6,344 nt of DNA from Synechococcales cyanobacterium PMM_0036 (GCA_949127645.1 CASBQM010000494.1:1-6344), one strand, 5' to 3'. Shown: positions 1-6,276, numbered from the stretch's first letter. Notes: generated by a model from the letters alone, not told the origin. Numbers and translations: made by a program.

Positions 1-1020
1 GGGTAATACTCCTATTTTGCAGAAAATCTGTGGCTCAGGGAGGAAATGCTCCATCAATTCTTGCCAGTGCTGCCATAGAGAGCTTTCAGGGGCATCGGTC
101 AAATTAACGCCAGACAAGCCTAGCGTGGAGCTGATTTTTAGCACTTGCTCTACCTGTTTTTCTACGCTGATTTCAATGCCTTGAAATCGCGCTATCAAAC
201 CTAGATTTGAGCTTTGACCCGAACTGAAGCCCAGCGCCTTCATCGCCTCAGCCGAAAGCAGTTCGATCGCCGTTGGGGTTAATCCAGAAGCTAGTAGCGT
301 GGCGGCAGCTTGAGCGATCGCCTCTGCTGCACCCGTCAATACCACGGTCTGGGAGGCGGTAGGTAAGGGATATAGCCGAAAAGTGAGTTCGCTAATCGCC
401 CCTAGCGTACCGTAGGAGCCTGTAAACAGCTTCATCAGGTCATATCCAGCCACATTTTTCACCACCCGTCCGCCCGCCTTTGCTGCCTGACCATCCGTTC
501 TTACCAGAGAGATGCCGATTAGGAATTCGCGGATGCCGCCGTAGCGCTGCCGCAATGCGCCCGTGTCTGCCGTCGCCACAATGCCACCTAGGGTTGCAGT
601 TTGACGATATGCCGGATCTGCGGTGAGGAACTGCCCTGACTTTCCTAGAAGAGCCTGAAGATCGGCGAACCGCATTCCAGCTTCCACAGTGACGGTCATA
701 TCTCCAGCCGCATGTTCAATCAGCCGATTCATCCGAGCGGTGCTGATAACGACTCGAATGCCTTGCGCCAAACCGCCCCAATGCAGCTTGCTGCCGCTGC
801 CGCAAATCAAGACTCGCCACCGCTGAGTATGGGCACAGGCGATCGCTTCTGCCAACTCTACCGGAGTGCTGGGATAAATGATGCAGTCAATCTGTGTCTC
901 TGGCGTGATGGCTTGGGCAATCTGAGATTGGAGGCTGGGCGAGTTAGCCTTTAGGGCTTCCCCAGTACAGACTGCATCTGCACCCAGGATAGTTTCAAAC
1001 ATATGGGCGATCGCGCTCAT
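1..1020 (-). CDS. glcE: GlcE-like FAD-binding subunit of glycolate oxidase/dehydrogenase (C-terminus beyond window)
   Basis: The frame is open for 340 codons from the ATG at 1020-1018 to the left edge, so the C-terminal part is missing. The product resembles GlcE, the FAD-binding subunit that works with GlcD and the iron-sulfur protein GlcF to oxidise glycolate to glyoxylate in photorespiratory glycolate metabolism. Residues 45-200 look like a PCMH-type FAD domain. The pyrophosphate-loop signature GSGSKLHWGG is at 74-83, TLGGIVAT with a following R-x-R-Y-G-G is at 143-162, and VKNVAGYDLMKLFTGSYGTLG is spread over 187-207, where family members contact the flavin. The start is supported by a HIP1 site at codons 3-5, and the first residues (MSAIAHMFE) precede the recognisable domain by about 40 residues. 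No clear Shine-Dalgarno precedes it. It is divergent from the glycosyltransferase gene. A different member of the FAD-linked oxidase C family is possible, but the GSGSKLHWGG motif favours GlcE. Confidence 0.88.
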   Translation of the reverse strand, partial: MSAIAHMFETILGADAVCTGEALKANSPSLQSQIAQAITPETQIDCIIYPSTPVELAEAIACAHTQRWRVLICGSGSKLHWGGLAQGIRVVISTARMNRLIEHAAGDMTVTVEAGMRFADLQALLGKSGQFLTADPAYRQTATLGGIVATADTGALRQRYGGIREFLIGISLVRTDGQAAKAGGRVVKNVAGYDLMKLFTGSYGTLGAISELTFRLYPLPTASQTVVLTGAAEAIAQAAATLLASGLTPTAIELLSAEAMKALGFSSGQSSNLGLIARFQGIEISVEKQVEQVLKISSTLGLSGVNLTDAPESSLWQHWQELMEHFLPEPQIFCKIGVLP

Positions 1021-1050
1021 TCAGTCACAAGAAGAGTAGAGAAAAGGAAG

Positions 1051-1056
1051 ATTATC
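1051..1056 (-). promoter_or_regulatory. Possible -10 element for glcE in the divergent intergenic region
   Basis: Read on the minus strand this is GATAAT, one mismatch from the sigma-70 -10 consensus, and it would give a leader of roughly 25 nt before the glcE start. The hexamer 17 bp upstream (GGCAGA) does not resemble a -35 box, so the call is weak. The rest of the 113-bp region holds no convincing promoter for the rightward gene. Confidence 0.22.
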
Positions 1057-1133
1057 CTACCCTACACCCGATGTCTGCCCGTTGATCCGTTCAATCTTTC
1101 AAAACGTCAACTTTGAGGAGACTCTGAACCTGT

Positions 1134-1997
1134 ATGAATGCGATCGCCGCTCATTCTAATCTGGACAACGATGCCAACCTAAACACGCTGATTCATCAAG
1201 TAGGCAAGGTGCTAATTCTGGCGCATCGAGAATCTACCGATCGGCTGCAATTGACTTTTACCCAAGCAGGGTTTGAGTGCGCGGTGCTACGGCAAACCGA
1301 CAAGCCTGAATATCAGACCTACGCATCCATTTACCGCTGCTTGCTCAATCACAGCCAAGCCTGGGAATTCGCCGCTCAGGTACAGCAGCCCACCCTGATT
1401 GTAGAAGCTGATTTTGTGCCGATCGCTGGCTTAGAGAAACTGCCGCTGCCCTTTAATCCAACCGTGCTGGGAAATGTTGGCATGGCATGGCTTTATACCT
1501 GTGCGCCCCAGATCTACAGCGTCACCGCAGACGGATTTGCGGAGGGATTTTCGACGGCATTGGTAGCATACATTCTTACGCCTCAAGGAGCCAAAGCGCT
1601 GCAAGGTTTTGTTGCCGAAATCGCCACAAAGCACGGCACAGGATACTACAATTTCGACTCTGAAATTGACGGCTTTTTGCGTGCCCAAAACCTCAAGAAC
1701 TATGTTCCTTTTCGCAACTATGGCGAACACGGCGGCAGAGCCAATCCAGAGCATCGGCATAACGGCATGAGCGGTCGCCATAGAGCAGATGTGCTGTGGG
1801 ATCAACTGGCGTTCTTACCCGATTATGCAGCAGCTCCCCACCCCCATCTCCGCCTCTTCTGGGCGCGTCTACAGGCTCGGCTCAAAGGGATTGCTCGTCT
1901 GGTATTGGGTAAATACCTGCGCCCCAAGATTCTCAGAAACTCCAAAAATCCAGGTCGGCTGCTGAGCTTTGCCATTCGACGACAGTTGAGGTTTTGA
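1134..1997 (+). CDS. Family 25-like (LPS biosynthesis type) glycosyltransferase
   Basis: A 287-residue protein probably transferring a sugar onto cell-surface polysaccharide or lipopolysaccharide. After about 24 variable residues, the strand KVLILAHRES (25-34) opens a nucleotide-sugar-binding fold. Residues 64-93 contain ASIYRCLLNH and then PTLIVEADFVP, which matches the position of the acidic metal-binding motif of GT25 enzymes (usually ILEDD), here E91-A-D93. TALVAYILTPQGAKAL (141-156) matches the family segment for which typical members have a Ser/Thr-x-AY-x-(I/L)-(S/T) pattern. EIDGFLR (177-183) supplies a second acidic site. The last 50 residues are strongly basic and amphipathic, possibly for membrane contact. 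GAGGAG at 1115-1120 may serve as ribosome binding site although its 13-nt spacing is long. A HIP1 site lies at codons 3-5. The gene converges on the secreted-protein gene with a 12-bp gap. The family call rests on motif memory and is moderate. Confidence 0.72.
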   Translation: MNAIAAHSNLDNDANLNTLIHQVGKVLILAHRESTDRLQLTFTQAGFECAVLRQTDKPEYQTYASIYRCLLNHSQAWEFAAQVQQPTLIVEADFVPIAGLEKLPLPFNPTVLGNVGMAWLYTCAPQIYSVTADGFAEGFSTALVAYILTPQGAKALQGFVAEIATKHGTGYYNFDSEIDGFLRAQNLKNYVPFRNYGEHGGRANPEHRHNGMSGRHRADVLWDQLAFLPDYAAAPHPHLRLFWARLQARLKGIARLVLGKYLRPKILRNSKNPGRLLSFAIRRQLRF

Positions 1998-2000
1998 TAG

Positions 2001-2018
2001 ATTCCCGTATCAGGGGAT
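2001..2018. terminator. Weak hairpin in the 12-bp convergent gap
   Basis: ATTCCC and GGGGAT (one G-U pair) flank a 6-nt loop between the two convergent genes, overlapping the stop codon of the leftward gene at 2010-2012. The location suits a shared bidirectional terminator, but neither strand has a following T-run, so intrinsic termination is not demonstrated. Confidence 0.22.
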
Positions 2019-2723
2019 ATTGCCAACAGATTCATTGCTTTGAAGATCGAACATATATCGGCGGGCTGCTTGCTGAGTTGGAAAACCGCCCATAGTAACG
2101 GCTTGAGTGCAGGTTTGACTTTGCCGCCAGTACTGGAGGTAAAAAGTGTCAATATTTTGCCAGATTTCGTAGACCCAGCGATTGCTAACGGCTCCGCTGG
2201 CAACGCGAAAATCCCCAGCCCATACGGGTTGACAGGCTGCATATGCAACCTGTGCATTGTCGTCAGCCCTCCCTGATGGGGCTGAATTTGACTGAGTGGC
2301 TAAGGCGGCGATCGCCATAGTGTCAGAATTGGAAGCAGAATCAGGAGCGCCAGATAGACCCATCCTCGCTAACGTACCTTCCCAATCTAAAGAAGATTGA
2401 GCCGCCAGGAGGCTGACACTTTCCCGGGTGGCTCCTGCCATCATGACATTGCCCTCACAGCCGGAGAAGGGAACGGCTCCAGTTTGATAGGCGAATAGAT
2501 CTTGCCGGAGTGCCAGCAGCCAGATTCTTTCACTAGGCTGAATTGCACTGCCTACAAGCGCTCCTGAAACGCCGATCGCCTGAGACCAGCTTTGGCTACA
2601 CATTGCCTGTCGAAGTTGCGATCGCCATGCTGAAACTTGATGCACTTCGTCAGGAGAAGCGACGGCGGGAGCCGCAACGGTCGCCAAGATCCCTATGAGC
2701 AATCCACCTAATCTGTATTTCAT
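2010..2723 (-). CDS. Secreted hypothetical protein with four cysteines
   Basis: I do not recognise the family of this 237-residue protein. It starts with a textbook signal peptide: K2 and R4, a hydrophobic core LGGLLIGILATVAAPA at 5-20, and an A-V-A motif at 20-22 that suggests cleavage after residue 22. No lipobox cysteine is present, so the mature protein should be periplasmic or exported rather than lipidated. The mature part has exactly four cysteines (42, 89, 164, 205), compatible with two disulfides. A Ser/Ala/Asp-rich low-complexity stretch at about 124-160 separates an N-terminal helical half from a C-terminal block rich in Trp and Tyr (VYEIWQNIDTFYLQYW, 184-199). AGGGGTG about 4 nt before the ATG may act as the ribosome binding site. 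It lies 125 bp downstream of map on the same strand. Two HIP1 sites lie inside the gene, so it looks resident rather than recently acquired. Confidence 0.85.
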   Translation of the reverse strand: MKYRLGGLLIGILATVAAPAVASPDEVHQVSAWRSQLRQAMCSQSWSQAIGVSGALVGSAIQPSERIWLLALRQDLFAYQTGAVPFSGCEGNVMMAGATRESVSLLAAQSSLDWEGTLARMGLSGAPDSASNSDTMAIAALATQSNSAPSGRADDNAQVAYAACQPVWAGDFRVASGAVSNRWVYEIWQNIDTFYLQYWRQSQTCTQAVTMGGFPTQQAARRYMFDLQSNESVGNIP

Positions 2724-2783
2724 GCTTCACCCCTATCAGCTATTCCTCTTTTGACAGAATGCCCAAGAGGTTCGCCCAGCTAT

Positions 2784-2811
2784 CAGAGATTAGCTTTTAG
2801 AGATTAGCTTT
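2784..2811. repeat. Two tandem copies of a 14-bp unit between map and the secreted-protein gene
   Basis: CAGAGATTAGCTTT (2784-2797) is followed directly by TAGAGATTAGCTTT (2798-2811). The copies differ only at the first base, and a third start (CAGAT) follows. The repeat lies 38 bp past the map stop codon and about 60-90 bp upstream of the secreted-protein start, so it could be a regulator site for that gene or a simple slippage duplication. Confidence 0.85.
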
Positions 2812-2848
2812 CAGATCAGCGCTAAATCGCCTTCCATTAGGTCTAGGA

Positions 2849-3646
2849 TCACGCGGTGGGAACTAATGCCGGACGGAGAGTTAGCACTTCTACACCTTCA
2901 GTGGTGACGGCGATCGTATGCTCAAATTGGGCAGACAGCTTGCGGTCTTTCGTGAGCGCCGTCCATTGGTCAGACATTACCTCTACTTCCCAAATGCCTT
3001 CGTTGATCATTGGCTCAATGGTAAACACCATGCCAGGGCGAATCCGCTTGCCTCGACCTCGAAAGCCGTAGTGAGGAACCTGTGGCGCAGTGTGAAAGAC
3101 TCGGCTCACCCCATGACCGACAAAATCTTTGACGACTGAAAACCCTTGGGCTTCCGCATATTCCTGAATCGCTGCGCCAATGTCGCCAATTTTGCCGCCT
3201 GGTCTGACGGCGCGAATACCTCGCCATAGGCATTCTTCGGTCACTTCGACTAGCTTACGGGCGATCGGCGAAGGCTCTCCCACAAAAAAGGTGCGCGAAG
3301 TGTCGCCATGGTAGCCATCGACCAGCGGCGTAACATCAATGTTGATGATGTCACCTTCCTGCAAAATCTGCTTGGCATTAGGGATACCGTGACAGACCAC
3401 TTCATTGACACTAGTGCAAATAGATTTGGGAAAAGGGTTATTGCCCCCTGCTGGATAGCCCAAGGGCGCACTTTTAGCGCCGCGTTTTTGCGTCCAGGCT
3501 TCGGCAGCATCATTGAGTTCTAGCGTGCTGACTCCAGGCTTTACCATTGGCTCCAGGTAGTCCAATAGTTGGGCAGCGACCTGCCCTGCCTGACGCATTT
3601 TTTCAATTTCTCGGCTGGATAATAATATGATTTGCTCGTTATCCAT
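2849..3646 (-). CDS. map: Methionine aminopeptidase, type I
   Basis: A cytosolic metalloprotease that removes the initiator methionine from new proteins when the second residue is small. The 265-residue length matches the single-domain bacterial enzyme (E. coli Map is 264). All five metal ligands of the M24 pita-bread fold are present: D104 (INIDV), D115 (HGDTSRTF), H178 (GHGVSRVFH), E211 (FTIEPMINEG) and E242 (QFEHTI). The substrate-binding histidines H86 (VVCHGIPN) and H185 are also present. There is no N-terminal zinc-finger or extended linker. The chosen ATG gives MDNEQIILLSSREIEKMRQAG, and the segment from about residue 10 onwards is typical of the family start. No strong Shine-Dalgarno is seen. 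It follows the CLC gene on the same strand with a 105-bp gap that contains a perfect inverted repeat. Cyanobacteria commonly encode several Map paralogues, and I cannot tell which one this is. Confidence 0.96.
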   Translation of the reverse strand: MDNEQIILLSSREIEKMRQAGQVAAQLLDYLEPMVKPGVSTLELNDAAEAWTQKRGAKSAPLGYPAGGNNPFPKSICTSVNEVVCHGIPNAKQILQEGDIINIDVTPLVDGYHGDTSRTFFVGEPSPIARKLVEVTEECLWRGIRAVRPGGKIGDIGAAIQEYAEAQGFSVVKDFVGHGVSRVFHTAPQVPHYGFRGRGKRIRPGMVFTIEPMINEGIWEVEVMSDQWTALTKDRKLSAQFEHTIAVTTEGVEVLTLRPALVPTA

Positions 3647-3676
3647 GAATTCTATGGGGTTCCTATAGCTCTTATG

Positions 3677-3749
3677 AACTGCACTTAGGTACCGAAACGA
3701 ATTGGGTACCTAAACTAATTTAGCTTTATTTCAGGGCTGTGATGCAGTT
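3677..3749. repeat. Outer 7-bp inverted repeat enclosing the GGTACC hairpin
   Basis: AACTGCA (3677-3683) and TGCAGTT (3743-3749) are reverse complements. They bracket the inner repeat with 1 nt on the map side and 29 nt on the clc side. Within the 29 nt a competing small hairpin, CTAAA (3710-3714) with TTTAG (3719-3723), overlaps one arm of the inner repeat. The pairing is visible in the sequence, but its role is speculative. Confidence 0.45.
3685..3713. repeat. Perfect 9-bp inverted repeat TTAGGTACC / GGTACCTAA
   Basis: The arms at 3685-3693 and 3705-3713 are exact reverse complements separated by 11 nt. Each arm also contains the palindrome GGTACC. The repeat lies 38 bp past the clc stop and 39 bp upstream of the map start. 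Without a T-run on either side it is a poor intrinsic terminator. An operator for map, or an RNA hairpin in a clc-map transcript, fits better. No regulator with this site is known to me. Confidence 0.85.
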
Positions 3750-3751
3750 TG

Positions 3752-5692
3752 CTAGAGAGGCGCGATGGTCGCCGTTTCCTGATCTTCTACATGGCTAGCA
3801 TGGCTTTCGGATGGGTTGGCATGGCTCTCAGCCTGATGGGCAATATTTTCGATCTGCTGGGCAAGATGCTGCTGAAACGCATCGCGGGTATGGGCGATCG
3901 CCTGTGCCAATACCACATCTTCTTGAGTCAGTAGCCCAATGACACGCTGCGGATCTTCGCAGGTAACGACTGGCAACTGCTGGAGTCCACGGGTTGCCAT
4001 CCGGGAAATCGCTTCTGTCAACAGCTCGTCAGCATAGACAGAAAGAACTTTTGTCGTACAGAGTTGCTGAATAGGCTGGCTTAACAGTGCCTCACTCTCC
4101 CCCTCCGATTTTGCCCGCGCCAAGAGTCGATTGATGTCTTGCAGCGTCAGAATGCCTACAAGCTGCTGCTCGGCTCCTATCACTAAAGCGCTGCGATCGC
4201 GGCGCTCTATCAGCGTTTGAATTGCGGTGGCAAGCGGCAGATCTGCGGGCATTTGCAGCGGAGTCAAATGCATAGCTTCAGCAATGGTAATATCTGGAAT
4301 TTCTAAGGAGGCAATCGTTTCATCCTGTGGCTCAGGCGTGTTATCAATCACCACCTGCGGCTGCGGCTGGTCGATTAGCCAGATGCTTAGCCCCACTGCC
4401 GTCATCAAAGGCAGCACAATTCGGTAGTCGTGCGTCAGCTCAAACAGCAGCAGAATCGAAGTCAGGGGCGCACGAACGCTAGCCGCCAACACCGCTGCCA
4501 TTCCCACCATGGCGTAAGCCGGGGGCGAGGCAATGTAGTCATGCAGCATCGGTACGAGGGCTAACACCTTGCCATACATGGCTCCTAGAGACGCACCTAA
4601 AAACAGCGCCGGGGCAAACACACCGCCCACAAAGCCACTGCCAAAGCTCAGCGCCGTCATGAGCAGCTTCACTACCAGCAGCGACACTACCAACGACAGC
4701 GGAAACTGCACGTCTTGCAGCATTGACTCAATGGTTTCGTAGCCTACCCCTAAAATTTGCGGTAGCCATAGCGCCACAATGCCCAAACACAGCCCTCCCA
4801 TAACCGGATGGAAGGGTCGCGGAATTTTGGCGAGCCAGTGAAACCCCGTTACCTCACCCTGAAAGCAGCGCTGAGAAAACTTGAGCGATCGCACATATAG
4901 CAGCGAAACCCCACTTGCCAATAGACCCAACCCCACATATAGAGGCAGCTCCATCAAGCTTCGCACCTCGTAGGCGGGTAACGCAAAGGCTGGCTGAGAG
5001 CCTAACCCAATTTGAGCAATCCAAGCCGCTACTACCGCCGAAAGCAAAACTGCACTTGCCGCTGAAGCCGCAAAAGTCGTGCGGGACACCACCTCTAGGG
5101 CGAAGAACACTCCGGCGATCGGCGCATTGAACCCAGCCGCCAGACCTGCCGCCGCGCCTGCACTCAGCAACAGCCGCCGTCGCTCTTGTGACACCTGTAA
5201 CGCCTTACCCAGCAGCAAGCTGAAGTATGCGCCAATTTCTACGCTAGGACCTTCAGGCCCCAAAGACGCACCGCTACCTAGCGAAATGGAAGCCGCTACC
5301 ATTTTAGTGACAGGATTGAGCAGCATCACCTCACGGTTGCCCTGCACCACTTCCATCAGCTTTGCCAGTCCGGGACCGAAGTCTTGCATTCGCCAGCGCA
5401 ATAGCCCGATCAACACCCCGCCCAAGAGGGGGATCAGCGCTAGCGTCCAATGTCCCCAAGGAGAAAAGAAGCTAGAGACCTCGCCAAACATCAAGCCATG
5501 AATGAAATGAATTAGCGTCCGAAATAGCACCACCCCTGCACCCGCGCCCATGCCAATGAGAACCGCCAGCAGCAGCAGCGTCGTTTCAGGTTTGGGCTTA
5601 ACTCGATTGAGCAGGTCGCTAATACCAGCAGATTCTACAGGGAGCGATCGCTCCAATGGCTTCTGCTCCTGGGGTTCAGAGGTCAGTTTCAT
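3752..5692 (-). CDS. CLC-family anion channel/transporter with C-terminal CBS domain pair
   Basis: A 646-residue integral membrane protein moving chloride or another anion. A 36-residue cytosolic N-terminus leads into the hydrophobic CLC core (about 37-440). Visible family motifs are the filter GSGASLGPEGPSVEIG (139-154) with gating glutamate E147, APIAGVFFALE (190-200), and GSGFVGGVFAPALFLG (351-366). Two CBS domains follow at roughly 467-525 and 541-597, each ending in the usual G-(I/L)-L-T-x-(Q/E)-D pattern (D519, D592), and can sense adenine nucleotides in related proteins. The tail (598-646) is polar and His/Glu-rich. Several pathway residues differ from E. coli ClcA: the GSGIP loop reads GPGLA (106-110), the position of proton glutamate 203 is V201, and the terminal SIYT tyrosine motif is not seen. 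The GPEGP filter recalls, from memory, plant CLC-e/CLC-f and cyanobacterial relatives. No clear Shine-Dalgarno precedes the ATG at 5692-5690. Tandem repeats lie just upstream. Confidence 0.94.
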   Translation of the reverse strand: MKLTSEPQEQKPLERSLPVESAGISDLLNRVKPKPETTLLLLAVLIGMGAGAGVVLFRTLIHFIHGLMFGEVSSFFSPWGHWTLALIPLLGGVLIGLLRWRMQDFGPGLAKLMEVVQGNREVMLLNPVTKMVAASISLGSGASLGPEGPSVEIGAYFSLLLGKALQVSQERRRLLLSAGAAAGLAAGFNAPIAGVFFALEVVSRTTFAASAASAVLLSAVVAAWIAQIGLGSQPAFALPAYEVRSLMELPLYVGLGLLASGVSLLYVRSLKFSQRCFQGEVTGFHWLAKIPRPFHPVMGGLCLGIVALWLPQILGVGYETIESMLQDVQFPLSLVVSLLVVKLLMTALSFGSGFVGGVFAPALFLGASLGAMYGKVLALVPMLHDYIASPPAYAMVGMAAVLAASVRAPLTSILLLFELTHDYRIVLPLMTAVGLSIWLIDQPQPQVVIDNTPEPQDETIASLEIPDITIAEAMHLTPLQMPADLPLATAIQTLIERRDRSALVIGAEQQLVGILTLQDINRLLARAKSEGESEALLSQPIQQLCTTKVLSVYADELLTEAISRMATRGLQQLPVVTCEDPQRVIGLLTQEDVVLAQAIAHTRDAFQQHLAQQIENIAHQAESHANPSESHASHVEDQETATIAPL

Positions 5693-5730
5693 TCGTTGGG
5701 CAAAGGCTGAGCTAGATGACTGACAAAATA

Positions 5731-5750
5731 ATTGGACTAGATTGGGCTAG
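5731..5750. repeat. 10-bp tandem repeat upstream of clc
   Basis: ATTGGACTAG (5731-5740) is followed directly by ATTGGGCTAG (5741-5750), one mismatch between them. The repeat lies 39-58 bp upstream of the clc start. A period of 10 bp puts both copies on nearly the same face of the helix, as for a dimeric or cooperative regulator, but no known site is recognised. Confidence 0.7.
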
Positions 5751-5807
5751 AGCATTGCTACATAGCCGTCAGCTCCATAACGCTGAACACACCAAAAACA
5801 TAACTAC

Positions 5808-5833
5808 AAATACGTAAAATACGTAACTATAAT
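5808..5833 (+). promoter_or_regulatory. Tandem TACGTA repeat next to a perfect TATAAT
   Basis: AAATACGTA occurs twice back to back (5808-5816, 5817-5825), each copy holding the palindrome TACGTA. TATAAT follows at 5828-5833 on the plus strand. The 17-bp-spaced hexamer at 5805-5810 (TACAAA) is a poor -35 match, so if this is a promoter it may depend on a protein bound at the repeats. It would transcribe away from clc towards the transposase remnant, and no clear gene starts after it. The repeats could equally serve the divergent clc gene. Confidence 0.35.
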
Positions 5834-6042
5834 CACAGGACTAGAGACACAAGTATGTGAACATCCTACAGCCATTCTGATGGATGGGAGTAGAGTTAAA
5901 GTCCCCTTGCTTCACTGCCACAACAGAGGACTGAACCCTGTTTAACCCTTATGATGGGAAAGCCAAAATTTTTGATCTGTTCCTCTATTGTGCGTGATGC
6001 CGAGGCAGAATTGGAGAAGTTCTACCTGCCTTAATTCTGTAA

Positions 6043-6276
6043 TGCTCAGCGGAGCGACATTGGAATGGCAGTTTACTCGATACCATAGAGACGGTCTTGC
6101 ACTTTGCCAAAACCCTGAGCTTCAAAGGGAAGCAACCAGTAGTCACCCTGGTTGAAACCGTGTACAAAACGGGAGTGAAACTAACCCAACAAGCAATGGC
6201 TCAGTTGGAACAACAGATTCAACGGTTGCCTAATCTAGCAAAGTGGTTTGTGGAAATCACTGGTAAACCATCTTAA
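6043..6276 (+). pseudogene. C-terminal remnant of a DDE-type insertion-sequence transposase
   Basis: One plus-strand frame reads HWNGSLLDTIETVLHFAKTL, then KGKQPVVTLVETVYKTGVKL, and ends LPNLAKWFVEITGKPS before TAA at 6274-6276. I recognise this as the end of a DDE transposase found in cyanobacterial insertion sequences, the part after the catalytic glutamate (usually N-P-I-E-R-C-W-x-x-L-E-x-HWNG). Just upstream the residues C-S-A-E-R only partly preserve that signature, and an in-frame TAA at 6040-6042 cuts the frame. The N-terminal and catalytic parts are absent: only about 350 bp separate it from clc, too little for a full element. The family is uncertain (IS630-like or ISAzo13-like DDE groups are candidates). 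The 68 bases to the right edge hold no gene I can support and may include the element's right end. Confidence 0.75.

Larger units (their letters stand above)
314..5651. repeat. Ten copies of the cyanobacterial HIP1 octamer GCGATCGC
   Basis: Exact copies start at 314, 839, 1007, 1140, 2308, 2618, 3894, 4193, 4885 and 5644, all inside coding sequence. HIP1 is an over-represented palindrome in many cyanobacterial genomes and is the main taxonomic clue here. No copy occurs from 5652 to the right edge, where the transposase remnant lies. Confidence 0.95.
5693..6042. other. Noncoding stretch between clc and the transposase remnant
   Basis: I see no convincing gene in these 350 bases. The first 140 bases hold two short tandem repeats and a TATAAT hexamer, described separately. 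From about 5850 to 6042 the sequence has scattered stops in all plus-strand frames and could be decayed mobile-element sequence, but I cannot match it to a protein. No tRNA-like cloverleaf or intrinsic terminator is apparent. Confidence 0.5.

Noticed and set aside
712..954. 80-residue plus-strand reading frame
   Set aside because: It lies wholly antisense to the well-supported glcE frame and has no protein features.
1823..2257. 144-residue minus-strand reading frame across the convergent junction
   Set aside because: It overlaps the ends of both the glycosyltransferase and the secreted-protein gene in another frame; its sequence has no domain or coherent composition.
3685..3713. Intrinsic terminator for clc
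   Set aside because: The stem is followed by no T-run on the minus strand and its loop of 11 nt is large, so it is listed as an inverted repeat instead.
5079..5501. 140-residue plus-strand reading frame inside clc
   Set aside because: Antisense to conserved CLC motifs; a by-product of the GC-rich coding frame.
5951..6034. A 27-codon plus-strand reading frame (MMGKPKFLICSS...) downstream of the TATAAT
   Set aside because: It has no Shine-Dalgarno, no recognisable homology, and lies beside decayed transposase sequence; too short to support as a gene.
5985..6167. 60-residue minus-strand reading frame
   Set aside because: Antisense to the recognisable transposase tail; no independent support.
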